Shown here in pieces: positions 12,270-21,377 of a stretch of 64,000 bases of DNA. The stretch comes from Berberis thunbergii. Its lineage: Eukaryota; Streptophyta; Magnoliopsida; Ranunculales; Berberidaceae. Numbering within the stretch: the stretch's first letter is position 1; the number at the start of each line of letters is the position of its first letter. The stretch covers positions 1 through 64,000 of the forward strand of contig QNQO01006251.1 in NCBI GenBank assembly GCA_003290165.1, given 5' to 3'. Below the pieces are notes generated by a model. That model saw only the letters and a program-made list of their open reading frames with translations. It ran no database searches and was not told the DNA's origin. The translations under genes were made by a program, and so were the position numbers.

Positions 12270-12638
12270 ACACTAATGTCGATAAAAAGGAAACTCCCAC
12301 TGTGTATCAAAGCATCTTGAAAGACAACCTCAACCTGAAGAGCTTACTGAAATTTTAATTGACTATGCTACAATATTTTATGATGCATTTCTAATGCTAT
12401 TTTAGTCATCCTCTTTGGTTGAAACCAATTATTTTGTCTTTGTTTCTTATTTTGACTTTTGAGTTGGGAAAGGGAAGCTTTATAGCTAAGTATTCAGATT
12501 GGCTTTTCCAATGCTTTATAAAAATCCATTTGTGGTGATATGTTGTGGAAGAAAACTATCTATAAATGTAGTGTACATAGTTGTTTCATATTTCTTTTTG
12601 TTTGATAATGGTTAATATCTATAATGTCATTGATAGAA
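12270..12638 (+). other. Spacer between the two CACTA genes
   Basis: AT-rich and non-coding. It presumably holds the transposase 3' end and the leader of the second CACTA gene; no signal is clear enough to mark. Confidence 0.4.
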
Positions 12639-13560
12639 ATGGTTAGTACTCGCGACAATCTCTCCACCAATTATGTCACTACATCTACAAATGATGACAG
12701 TGAAGTTAAAAAGACCATAAAGTTCAATGTCCATGGTTTAGCAGTTGCACCTGGTGCTAGAAATTTCAATAAACACATTGGAAAGCTTGTTGACACACTT
12801 GTGCCCATCAAATTGAAGGGTTGGCACCATGTTACTGACAACTACAAAGAGGATGTGTGGAATACCCTCAAGGTGAGATTTTACATCATTGATTTTCATA
12901 ATGTTTTATTTTATTGTCAACTTATATCTCAATGGCTTATTTGCAGCGTGAATACGACATCCCAAAATATGTGAAAAGGAGTGTGCATTTGAAAATGCCA
13001 GAATATTTTAGAAGGTTCAAGGTAGATCTTAGGAAGGACTATTTGGATAAGTATCCTACCATTGAGGAACAAGATAAACATGTTCCAAATGGTGTAAGAG
13101 AGGAGGATTGGAAGGAGTTTGTTCGCTATGAGAGCATCCCTGAAGCAAAGGCAATTAGAGCCCAAAATTCCAAAAAACAAAAAGGCTTAGAATTATGTAT
13201 GGGGGGTGGCCAAAAGAGTGTTGCAGAAGTGGAGTATGAAATGGCAATTGAGTTTCTAGCTGCTAGTACAATAATAACCATTTAACTATATAGACTGAGA
13301 CTAATCTTTCAAGTATATAGGCTGAGAAGAACCCTAATGGGGAACCAGTCACACACACTGATATATGGATTGTTTGTCACAGGGAAAATGATAGAAAACC
13401 CACGCATGGTGATGAACTATATATGGTATGTGCCCAATAATGTCTTTTATACACAATTCTTAATTTACTTTGTAGTTGTTTGAGTATTATTTGTGTCCTG
13501 TGTTATTTTATTTTTTCATTCTTTTTAAGGAACAAGTTAAAGCAAAAAAAGGTCGCCTAG
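12639..13560 (+). pseudogene. Second CACTA protein (Transposase_24 / TNPA-like)
   Basis: In CACTA elements a second protein binds the sub-terminal repeats and helps excision. Exon 1 (start ATG 12639 or 12624, end 12872 at AAG|GTGAGA) reads ARNFNKHIGKLVDTLVPIKL. Exon 2 (from 12947 after TTGCAG) reads REYDIPKYVKRSV and VREEDWKEFVRYESIPEAKA, IRAQNSKKQKG: the Transposase_24 pattern of a W..FV core followed by a basic N-K-rich run. A third coding block (13322-13425) gives EKNPNGEPVTHTDIWIVCH, matching the end of that domain, and a fourth (13530-13560) reads EQVKAKKGRLARIFNQG. The exon 2/3 boundary is unclear and the end runs into captured NOT2 sequence, so integrity is doubtful. Confidence 0.75.
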
Positions 13561-13611
13561 CAAGAATCTTCAACCAAGGGTACCACTGATCTCACTATTG
13601 ATAATGATCGT

Positions 13612-15965
13612 CTAAGCCAAGAGTTCAGCATCCAAAATGAAGATTTTCCAGCTTTACCTAGATTTAAAGATAATTGCATGTTTTGCTAACTTTGTAGGTA
13701 TATACCATAATTATGTTTTTTTTAATGATAATTTCATCAATCGACATTAAAATATTCATCAAACGGTATTACAGGGAGAAATAAGACCCTAAAACTAAAA
13801 CACTTTGATTTCATAGAGAATCGTAAAAGATCCCTTTTAAGTTTGAAAGCTGGAAAATGAAGATACTCGTGCATATGAAGTCACCTGTTAGCCTTGTTCT
13901 GGAAAATCTCATCATTCCACTCCTTCCACAACACCGACTAATTATTACGTTCACATAATTAAGTTGGTAAAGTTACTGCACGGGTATGGTCACTTGTACT
14001 ATCTGACAGGTTGGGTGTCTCAAGATGTGTTTTTCTTACTTTGTTTGTTCCTTTACATAAGTAATTTGATAAAACATCCATATTGGTAACGCATCAAAGT
14101 CTCCATAGTTTCCACTTTTGCAGGGCTCCCAATTTCAATTTTTTTTTAATGTTAACTACCTATGCAGCTTCCTTGCTTAAAAAGGCACCTATTCAGCTCC
14201 TTACTTGAACTGTGTGGCACTTTATCACTCCCACAACTGTGGAGAGCATTAATTTCCTCCCAAGTCTTTCTTAGACTAGCTTTATCTTGATTCTAATCGC
14301 ATCAAACTCCATGCTGTCTAAGCAAGGCCTGCAAAAACCAGGCTTTTCATTGAGATACTTGAAAAAGTTGATGATGTGATAGTCAATTATCACCTCATCA
14401 TTCACAAGGATCTTATCATGTTCCTTCTTGACACAAGTATCATTGTGTTACATGCCTCTTTAACATGATTCTAGATTTTTTTTGGTCATTTATGATGCAA
14501 TCCCAACACTTCCTTGTGAGTCCTGGGTTTGCAATTTCTTGGTCATTTATTCCATAATAATGTCATTGGTTTTCAGTTCTCACCTATGTGTCTCTCTAAA
14601 ATTATATAGATGGGGATATCTGCTGGATTCAGTTTAGGAGGGTTATATTCATCACATCGTCGACAGCAGCAACATGTACCATCAGTAAGTAGCACTGGCA
14701 CATCCTTTGCTCACGCGAGTAATCAAGATCTTCATTTCCATGGTTCTGATCTATTTCCCTCTTCACATGCAAGCTATCAGTCACAGGTACTGACCCCACT
14801 CGTCATTCTACTTCATAAACACTAGTATGGCATTTGGTGACTGTAATCCGAAAGTGAACATATTGCCTAATCGCATAGGAATTGAATTTTTTTTCTTCTT
14901 ATATTTTAGGTTCAGAATGGTGGGCCTCCTAGCATTGGATTGAGATCTGTAAACAATCCAAATTCGGTGTCTGGTATAGGTTCATATGACCAGCTTATTC
15001 AACAGTATCAACTACTCCAAAACTAGTCCCAGTTTCAATCACAGTTTTGCTTGCAGTAAATGTAAGCTGCCAATCAGACGTATAGAGATCAAAACCTTAA
15101 GTCATTGCAAGCGACACAGGCTCCTCTTGATCCATTTGGGTTGCTAAGTGTCATAAGAATGAATGATATTGATATGACTTCGCTTGCTCTAGGAATTGAC
15201 CTGACAACTCTTGGACTAAATTTGAACTCGGGGGGATGACCTTCACAAAAATTTGGGTCCCCATTTAGTGATGAGGCAGTCAAAGGAGAGCCTTAGTTTC
15301 GTGTGCCTGAATGTTAGTTTGCTAAACAACCACCTGTACTACATGTAAGTTGCTATGACTTCGACAAATGAGTTTGGTTTTATATCCACTCATCTTTTAA
15401 ACTCTCAATTGTCATGACATGGTGGATGCAGCAAGGTTACTTTTCAAAATTCAAGGTGCAGACTTTGTTTTATATTTTCTACAGGTGTAGTTCTATCCAC
15501 ACTTCGTTCTATAGTTATACTACTACTTGGCTTATTAGTTTTGTGAAAAATTTGTGAGTTTTCTTATCTTTTGTACTTGCAGCATGCCAAAAGATGTAGC
15601 ACAGTTGTAAACAACAAATGAATTGTATGCCTACTCTAAATTTTATGTGCTATATATATATTCATCCTCTTTTTTCTCCACGTACCAATAGAAGATTTGC
15701 ATATGCTTTTGCAGATGTAATAGAGGTTGGTTCTACCACAGAGACCTCCAGATATGGCTCATGAAGCTTCCACAAACTGAGCCTCTTGTTAAGAAAAACA
15801 CGTATGAGAGAGGAAGCTACCTTTGTTTTGATCCATCTACATGGGAAATGGCTCGCAAGGTTTGGATCAATGCACTTGTTACTCCATCTCCCATGAACTC
15901 TGGATCTATTACATTTAATGAACTGATTAACTCTTTCATGTGGTTGTGGCAGGATAACTTTGTTA
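13612..15965 (+). pseudogene. VIP2-like: Captured fragment of NOT2/VIP2 (CCR4-NOT subunit) gene
   Basis: NOT2 is a scaffold subunit of the CCR4-NOT deadenylase complex. Exon-like blocks in correct order match the C-terminal half of plant NOT2/VIP2: 13618-13680 (QEFSIQNEDFPALPRFK); 14610-14786 (GISAGFSLGGLYSSHR, HGSDLFPSSHASYQSQ, donor GTACTG); 14910-15060 (GSYDQLIQQYQLLQN); 15070-15344 (DPFGLLSVIRMND, TSLALGIDLTTLGLNLNS, FAKQPPVLH); 15431-15456 (QGYFSKFK); 15584 (MPKD); 15716-15861 (NRGWFYH, EPLVKKNTYERGSYLCFDPS); 15953 (DNFVT). Introns are kept, so genomic DNA was captured, not cDNA. In-frame stops (after QLLQN, in LNSGG*) make it non-functional. It lies wholly inside the CACTA element. Confidence 0.87.
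14190..14450 (-). pseudogene. Possible LINE pre-RT fragment in captured NOT2 intron
   Basis: The minus strand reads VKKEHDKILVNDEVIIDYHI, then INFFKYLNEKPGFCRPCLDS and MEFDAI. This resembles the segment between endonuclease and RT of plant L1 LINEs (ND..I...I..FF..L....P...RP.L....F..I). It is short and degenerate, so assignment is tentative. Confidence 0.4.
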
Positions 15966-16031
15966 CTCCAATCTACTTGCTTTATGTGTCACGATTCACA
16001 TGCTGATCTGTCACCACTTTTTTTCCTTCAG

Positions 16032-16117
16032 TTTGATCCTGCAAAATTAAGGAAGCTCAGACCAAGTTTCAAAGAAGTTGGTGGTTCTGTTACTGCTGGA
16101 AATGCATCAAGTATAAG
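16032..16117 (+). pseudogene. Captured exon of acetyl-CoA acetyltransferase (thiolase)
   Basis: An 86-bp exon with acceptor TTCAG (ending 16031) and donor AAG|GTCTAC (after 16117) encodes FDPAKLRKLRPSFKEVGG and SVTAGNASSI. This is a hallmark segment of plant acetoacetyl-CoA thiolase, the first mevalonate-pathway enzyme. No neighbouring thiolase exon is evident before or after. Lying behind the NOT2 fragment in the same CACTA, it is a second, independent host-gene capture. Confidence 0.82.
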
Positions 16118-17089
16118 GTCTACTCTCTCCTATGAATGCATTGTTCTGTAATGGTCTATTTGCTAGTTTAACTCTCTTGTGAGCCTATTAGTTCAAAATG
16201 AAATGCCTAGCTCTCTTATAAAGCAATCTCTTGTGAGCTTATTTACTGTTTCCCATACTAAGTAATATCTAATATTAAAAGCTTTTGAGGGGGAATTGTT
16301 TACTTATTCGTGTTAGAGGGTATCACGTTGGCACAGTGAAATCTTTGATGTCTGCAGTTCAGCATGTTGATTTTTCAAAATGTGGTTAAGTTGTTCGATT
16401 AAAGGCTAGGACTACAGTTCACCATTTTTATTGGTGAGAATTATAATGAGAAAGTAATATGAATGTCTTTCCAGAGGGCTTTCATTCATTTGAATTGTAT
16501 CATCTATTCGCTGTCTTTCGATTCCAATGGAATTCATGTGCAGTTCTTACACCACTTTTAGTGAAAAGAAGCCACTTTTGCCATTTTGATTCTGATAAAA
16601 TCATGTTGATGGCAGTTACCAATTTGATTTCAGCTCTACGATATGGCAAAATAAGGTCTTCCAGTTTGAGGAAATTATTAATGGTTCCCTGCATTTTCCA
16701 GGGACAAAGTTGGAGGCTTGTTGCCTTGCTTCCAAAGGTCCAAAGCTTTCAAGCTAGCCTTCAGTCTTATATTTGTACCAGGTTGATGTGAACTACAATC
16801 ATATGAGCTCTACATAGGGTGAAGGTTCCAAGGTTCTACCCTTTCTTTTTAATTATACTAATTAATTTTGTTTGGGTTTGGTCTGGTTTATGTATTTGTG
16901 TGATAGGGTAGAACCATATCCATCCATGTGTTCTGTTGCTAGCATTTCATGCAATTGTTCTATCCTTGGTGTATGGTCGTGGGAGGGCAAACTCATTACA
17001 ATTTGAAGAGCGTGTCTGAAAACTGTATATAAAATTTTTTCTTTCTTTGTATTTTGTTCATGTTCACTAGCATTACAATTCATGACCAT
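16118..17089 (+). other. CACTA internal sequence, no recognised gene
   Basis: AT-rich sequence with short unrelated ORFs. It may include introns of captured genes. No domain or splice-bounded exon could be supported. Confidence 0.4.
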
Positions 17090-17109
17090 GCCACTACAGC
17101 TTCATTATA

Positions 17110-17345
17110 AACTGAAATAGGGAGGACGCAAGTTGAACATTGCTCCCATTTATGATTGTATAGGGAAGCAAATATATGCCACTTCTGAAGTCTTTCCACA
17201 TTGTCTTCGTGATATTGATGCAGTTTAGTTCTAGGGTGAGGGTCATTTGGCACCTTGCAATCAGTTGTAAGTTGAGACATATGTGGAGCGCTTGAAGTAT
17301 GGGACTGCTGAGCAAATCAAGGGTGTTCTGGTAAAGGAAATAAGT
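17110..17345 (+). pseudogene. Captured coding scrap, gene not recognised
   Basis: One frame reads KLNIAPIYDCIGKQIYATSE, VFPHCLRDIDAV, stops, then APCNQL*VETYVERLKYGT and AEQIKGVLVKEI. The composition and long conserved-looking phrases look like a genuine protein with three stops, not chance sequence. I cannot assign a family. It belongs to the captured cargo of the CACTA element. Confidence 0.45.
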
Positions 17346-17681
17346 ATTTGTTCTGAGTGATTAAAAATCATTACATTTCCTGTGATAGTTTCTGCACTTG
17401 TGGCATTTATTTCTTTAGTGGGCTCAGTACAATTTTAAGTTGGAAATAGTTAAAGAGTTTGGTTGATAATAATACAGATATCCTTATTTAGACGAAGTTC
17501 AATATACTTTTACATTGTAAATGGTTAAAGAAGTTCAATATCCATCTTTTGCTTGGAATCTGTCAGTAGATCTGAATAGGACTGTTTCCATCCTGCAGAA
17601 CATAGCAACAGCAAATCAGTTCATAACACTTTTATAACTATAATATTTTTTTTGAAAATATTTGTATCTTTTCTTTTCCAG

Positions 17682-17862
17682 ACATGCCTTGTTGGAGCTG
17701 GACCTGATGGGAAACACACAACTTTGGAAGTGGTTACAATAGTCCTTGATTTACCACCTCTGTAGCCTGGGTCTACATTAAGATTTACATCTGTAGATAG
17801 AGTTTCGGCATCTGACCCAAAGTTGGCTCTTGCATTACAACGATTAGTGCAGGCAGCAGTAA
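17682..17862 (+). pseudogene. Captured exon-like scrap, gene not recognised
   Basis: After a pyrimidine-rich tract and CAG (17679-17681) one frame reads TCLVGAGPDGKHTTLEVVTI, VLDLPPL, one stop, PGSTLRFTSVDRVSASDPKL and ALALQRLVQAA before GTAAGC at about 17860. Acceptor, donor and a near-open frame support a captured exon. The family is unknown to me; it may be the same donor gene as 17110-17345. Confidence 0.5.
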
Positions 17863-17869
17863 GCATATT

Positions 17870-18224
17870 TTTTTAATTGAATTTTTCTTCTACAAGTTTC
17901 TTTTGTTACATGCTTCCATGACTTGTCAATGTAGCGTCATGCAATGTAGCGTCCATGACTTCTACAAATTTAATAGATACTTGGCTTCATTTGAATGCAA
18001 TTCCAAGGTTCCATTTTACGGTTGATTTTGTATTTATCTAACATATAGTTTGTGGAATCCTATTCGTGCTAGAGGCATCACACGGTAGCCGTGTCGTAGG
18101 CACACGGGTACACGCCACATGGCAAGTGTCTGGTCAATCTTAGTAAGGACTGATTTTGCAGGTGTGCGGCTGTGATTTTGCTGCAGCAAGAAAAAATATG
18201 TAATTTTTTTCGATTATATTAATT
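17870..18224 (+). other. CACTA 3' internal region, no gene seen
   Basis: AT-rich sequence, then a GC-richer patch (18070-18170) with CACACGG/CCGTGT words. No coding potential; it leads into the sub-terminal repeats. Confidence 0.4.
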
Positions 18225-18652
18225 TGCAACGGTTTCAAACCCTCGCAACAAACCTGATTTCTTTTTCTTTTTTTTTGTTTTGACTGGCCACGGCTTAAAA
18301 CCGTGGTACTTCATGTTTTCCACGGCTTAAAACCGTGGCCATCATGCTTGCAACGGCTTAAAACCATGGCCATTATGCTTGCAACGGCTATGAGACCAAA
18401 AAAATTCAAAATAAGTGATATATGTTGCCACGGTTATGGAACGTGGAGCATCTAGCCATGTCGGGTAGCCGTGGCTAAACCGTGGCTAAATGTAGATAAA
18501 TCATCAAGCGTCCTCGAACAAAAAACCGTTGCTAATATGTGTTGCCACAGTTTATAACCGTGAATGGTGATTTGGCGACGCCTCAAATGGACGGGCCTCT
18601 AAGCCATGACAATAGGTTTCCCCCATGGTCCCAAACCGTTGCTGATGGGTAA
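18225..18652. repeat. CACTA right sub-terminal repeats
   Basis: At least ten copies of a roughly 16-bp motif related to GGCTTAAAACCGTGGC in both orientations (for example near 18293, 18323, 18355, 18468, 18545). It is the counterpart of the left sub-terminal block and typical of transposase-binding arrays in CACTA ends. Confidence 0.8.
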
Positions 18653-18665
18653 TTTTGGTGTAGTG
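18653..18665 (-). repeat. CACTA right terminal inverted repeat
   Basis: TTTTGGTGTAGTG, perfect inverted match to the left end, followed by the TAT target duplication at 18666-18668. Confidence 0.93.
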
Positions 18666-18668
18666 TAT

Positions 18669-18760
18669 CACTGGATTATTTTCTTATCTAGCGACTGCAA
18701 GTACCTGGTTGCAAGTGCATTCCCTCATTCATAGTCTTTATGCCTTTCCTTTCAATTTTA
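18669..18760 (+). pseudogene. PHT2;1-like: PHT2;1-like pseudogene, continuation after CACTA insertion
   Basis: Directly after the right TSD the sequence reads TGLFSYLATASTWLQV, matching the PHT2;1 segment after the VFQGKD-type stretch where the 5' part stops. The similarity ends at WLQ followed by GTGCATT, which may be the original exon end and splice donor. One base of frame is lost relative to the 5' part even after one TSD copy is removed. No later PHT2;1 exons were found in the window. Confidence 0.75.
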
Positions 18761-18795
18761 GTGGCATTTACTTCCAATGAATGGGACAGTAACAT

Positions 18796-19376
18796 ATGTG
18801 ATGAGGCATCCAACAATCATCCAATCTAGCTGGATACATGGCATGAACAACCCTAATAGAAGATAGCTCGAAAGGACCAGACCCAAGTCAAGTCCCAGTC
18901 AAGCCCAATTCAACCTATAAGTCAAGAGATCAAGCACAAGCCCAATATGGCAGGATTAAGCTAAGAACTTGACCCAGGACAGGAAGGCCAAAACACAAAC
19001 CCTTGGGCTAGAATAAGCCCAGGGCCCATTTAGAACACTCCTAGTCCAACTAGGACACCGAGAACAAAAAGGAAACAAATACCAAGAAAGATCAAGTCTT
19101 GGAATGGTAAGAACTCTATAAGGACATAACTTAATAAAGGGAGAATCTAAATAAGATCTTCTCTCTTTATTGCGCAATCAAAGGTAAAGTCAAGGAATGA
19201 GATAAATTCACTCATTATATAAGGTGGACGAAAGGAAGAACTAAGGTATGCAACCCTAATTTTATCAAGCTGAATTCCATTCTCTTGTTCTAAGCTTGAC
19301 TTTATCATTAAAGTGTTATTGGCCATCCACACGCTGATCCTTGATTTACCTCTATTCATTTTGCATGTCAAAAGTC
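18796..19376 (+). repeat. LTR-like fragment, possibly a Tat-type solo LTR
   Basis: It contains a TATA-like TATATAAGG (19217) about 160 bp before its end and the late-LTR style phrase CTTGACTTTATCATTAAAGTG followed by GATCCTTGATTTACC, as in gypsy LTRs. No matched target duplication was found at the apparent edges, and no internal region is attached, so boundaries are approximate. Confidence 0.4.
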
Positions 19377-19629
19377 TGTTGGAAACTAATTCAAAATATC
19401 ACGTAGTTGTTGGGGCCAAATAAGTCTATTGCATTGTGGGTTGAAAGAGTCTTATTGTTTTAAGTTTGTTCCTAGTCTTTAGGTTAGTACCTATTTAGAG
19501 GGTGAGTGGTTGAGAATAAATTGGAGTATGTAAGCCTATAAAGGCAATGCCTTCTTCATCAAATAAAATCACTATTGCAGTGCCATTTGCTTTTCAAGTT
19601 ACTCTGTATTTGCATCTCTAATTTCAACA
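19377..19629 (+). repeat. 5' LTR of a Ty1/copia element
   Basis: It starts TGTTGGAAAC and ends ATTTCAACA, giving the short TGTTG...CAACA inverted ends of copia LTRs. Length is 253 bp. A CCTATAAAGGC TATA-like box sits near 19532. After a short interval, the primer-binding site follows, now displaced by a hAT insertion. No 3' LTR is present downstream. Confidence 0.8.
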
Positions 19630-19907
19630 TTGTGGTTAGGGGCGGGCAAACGGATCGAGGATCCGCGGATTCAAACCGAACCGGGCGTTTTTCTCTAAAC
19701 GGTCTGGATTTTAATTTTGTGTTTTTAGATATGGTCCGGATCTGTTATAAAATGGTCCGAACCCGATTCCTATTATTTGAAAAAAAATGGTCCGGGTTGG
19801 ACCCGTTTCAAATCACAATCACATTACATTAAAATTTACTAAACCTAAATAGGAAGTTGGAGACTTGAAGTTAGAATAGAAATAGAAACTAAACACTAAT
19901 AGAAACG

Positions 19908-19930
19908 AAGAAGAAGAAGAAGAAGAAGAA
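19908..19930. repeat. GAA microsatellite
   Basis: A run of AGA/GAA triplets lies just upstream of the captured exon start and may be part of its original 5' leader. Confidence 0.8.
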
Positions 19931-19992
19931 CCCCAAATCATCTCTGATGAGAAGCCAAAATTACACTATCTAACACCGAAACACGCTCATTA

Positions 19993-20405
19993 ATGGCTTC
20001 GATATCTGCTTCACCTCCGATTCTCCTCCGCACAAACCCAAGTACACTCCCCTCCTCTTATTTCCCTTCCTTCATCGTCTTCTCCAGATCCTACAAATCC
20101 CTCCTCCACAGACGCTTTCGGTCCCTAAAATCTGGTTCCGAAGGCGAGAGAGCCAAAGGAGTGGATGCTCTAAGCCCGGATTTGCTGCAAAAGCCAGTCA
20201 TCTCACATTTCAATGTGAGCGGGGTGAGGAGTCGGTGAAATTTGTTGTTTCCGGGTCTTCTTCGAAGAATGCTCATGTTAATGAAAGGTTCTTGACTGAG
20301 GAGAAGAAGGAGGAGAATGATGAATGGGTCAATTGGGAGGATCAGATTTTGGAGGACACTGTACCGCTCGTTGGATTTGCCAGGATGTTGCTTCACTCTG
20401 GAAAG
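19993..20405 (+). pseudogene. Captured exon 1 of a plastid DCL-like (DUF3223) protein gene
   Basis: ATG 19993 starts MASISASPPILLRTNPSTLP, a serine-rich chloroplast transit-type peptide. Then comes KGVDALSPDLLQKPVISHFN; a frameshift near 20220 moves on to VKFVVSGSSSKNAHVNE, EWVNWEDQILEDTVPLVGFA and RMLLHSGK before GTAAGT (20404 on), a good splice donor. The last block resembles plant plastid DCL-type proteins, involved in chloroplast development and rRNA processing; this match is from memory and moderate. Leader, exon and the start of an intron were captured together inside the hAT element. The frameshift makes it a pseudogene. Confidence 0.65.
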
Positions 20406-20869
20406 TAAGTTTTTATCTTTTTTATTTTATAATGCTGGTTTAATTTTTTGTTAATTATGGCCAAGTTTGATTGACAATGTAAGCTTAGTTTTCTAGTGTT
20501 GCTTACTGCAGTTTTTCATTTGTAGAATTTTTTTATACTATTACTAAATGAAATGGAAGAATGTGACATGTTTATGTTCTTATTCTTGGATTCCAAGAAA
20601 ATTTGTCTCAAGATTCATTGGTCAAGGACGTAAAGAAGATAATAGTCGAGTCTATTTGCTCTTTAGGCAATCTATACTTTCTGAAATCAAATAATTTGAA
20701 TGTGTTGAGACTATCAAAGAATGTTGAAAATTACTCAAGGACCAATGGGCAGTAGAGAGATAATGATGTTGAATGAGTGTAGGACAAGGTTTTGACATGG
20801 ATGTACATGATATAAATGGACAAACATGCATTTTTCCAACCTCAAATACTGTCCAAATAGCACCATAAG

Positions 20870-21030
20870 AGTTCTTAGCATTCTTGTTGTTGCTTGCTTG
20901 TTGTTGCTTGCAGTTGTTGCATGTTCCTTTTGCTGCATGCTGCAGTTGTTGCTGGCTTGTTGCTGCTTGCAGCTTGTGTAAGCAGCAGTTGTTGTTGGCG
21001 GGTTGTTGCTTGCAGCTTGTGTAAGACATA
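20870..21030. repeat. TTG/CTG-rich imperfect repeat patch
   Basis: Short words such as TTGTTGCTTGCAG and CTTGCAGCTTGTGTAAG recur several times, two of them as near-perfect copies around 20970 and 21015. It has no coding role and lies within the hAT element. Confidence 0.65.
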
Positions 21031-21277
21031 ATCAACTTTTATTTGAGTAACTACAATCTATCATATACAGATGCAGTGTGACATTTGCTTGTGTAAAACA
21101 TAATCAACTTAGATTTGGAACCGTAGGAACCAAACCGTTCCAAACGGTTCGAGTTAGGTTCGGTTCCAATGTTCAAAATGAGGGGATCCGAACTGGACCG
21201 GATTCGTTAATTTTAAACGGTTCGAGTTAGATTCCTCCAAACTTGGAACCGATCCGAACCGTACCCACCCCTAATTG

Positions 21278-21292
21278 TGGCATCATAGTGGG
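21278..21292 (+). other. Copia primer-binding site (initiator tRNA-Met type)
   Basis: TGGCATCATAGTGGG differs at a few bases from TGGTATCAGAGCGGG, the usual copia PBS. Without the hAT insertion it would follow the LTR end by two bases, confirming LTR and orientation. Confidence 0.7.
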
Positions 21293-21377
21293 TTCTTTTG
21301 ATTGGGCAAGTGAGAAATTGCGAGAGTGTGAGCGTAAACACAAAAGGGGAAAACACTAAGAGTGAGAGTATACACCT

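Larger units (their letters stand above)
5683..18665 (+). mobile_element. CACTA (En/Spm-type) transposon carrying captured gene fragments
   Basis: The element begins with CACTACACCAAAA (5683-5695) and ends with its inverted copy (18653-18665), flanked by the 3-bp duplication TAT (5680-5682, 18666-18668), diagnostic of CACTA elements. Length is 12,983 bp. Near both ends are repeated sub-terminal motifs of the type GGCTTAAAACCGTGGC. Inside are a TNP2-type transposase (8746-12269), a second CACTA protein (12639-13560) and, from 13612 on, intron-containing scraps of unrelated host genes. It sits in a PHT2;1-like pseudogene. The transposase carries several stops, so it would now depend on enzymes made elsewhere. 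Confidence 0.93.
19637..21273 (+). mobile_element. Non-autonomous hAT element with captured gene exon
   Basis: Ends are TAGGGGCGGGCAAACGG (left) and, inverted, TAGGGGTGGGTACGG (right), flanked by an 8-bp duplication ATTGTGGT / ATTGTGGC (19629-19636, 21274-21281) with one mismatch. Terminal TAGGGGTGGG and 8-bp TSD are typical of hAT elements. The sub-terminal regions are rich in CCGAACC/GGTTCGG words. No transposase is present. It carries a spliced-gene fragment (19993-20405) and an imperfect CTTGCAGTTGTTGC-type repeat patch (20870-21030). Confidence 0.85.
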
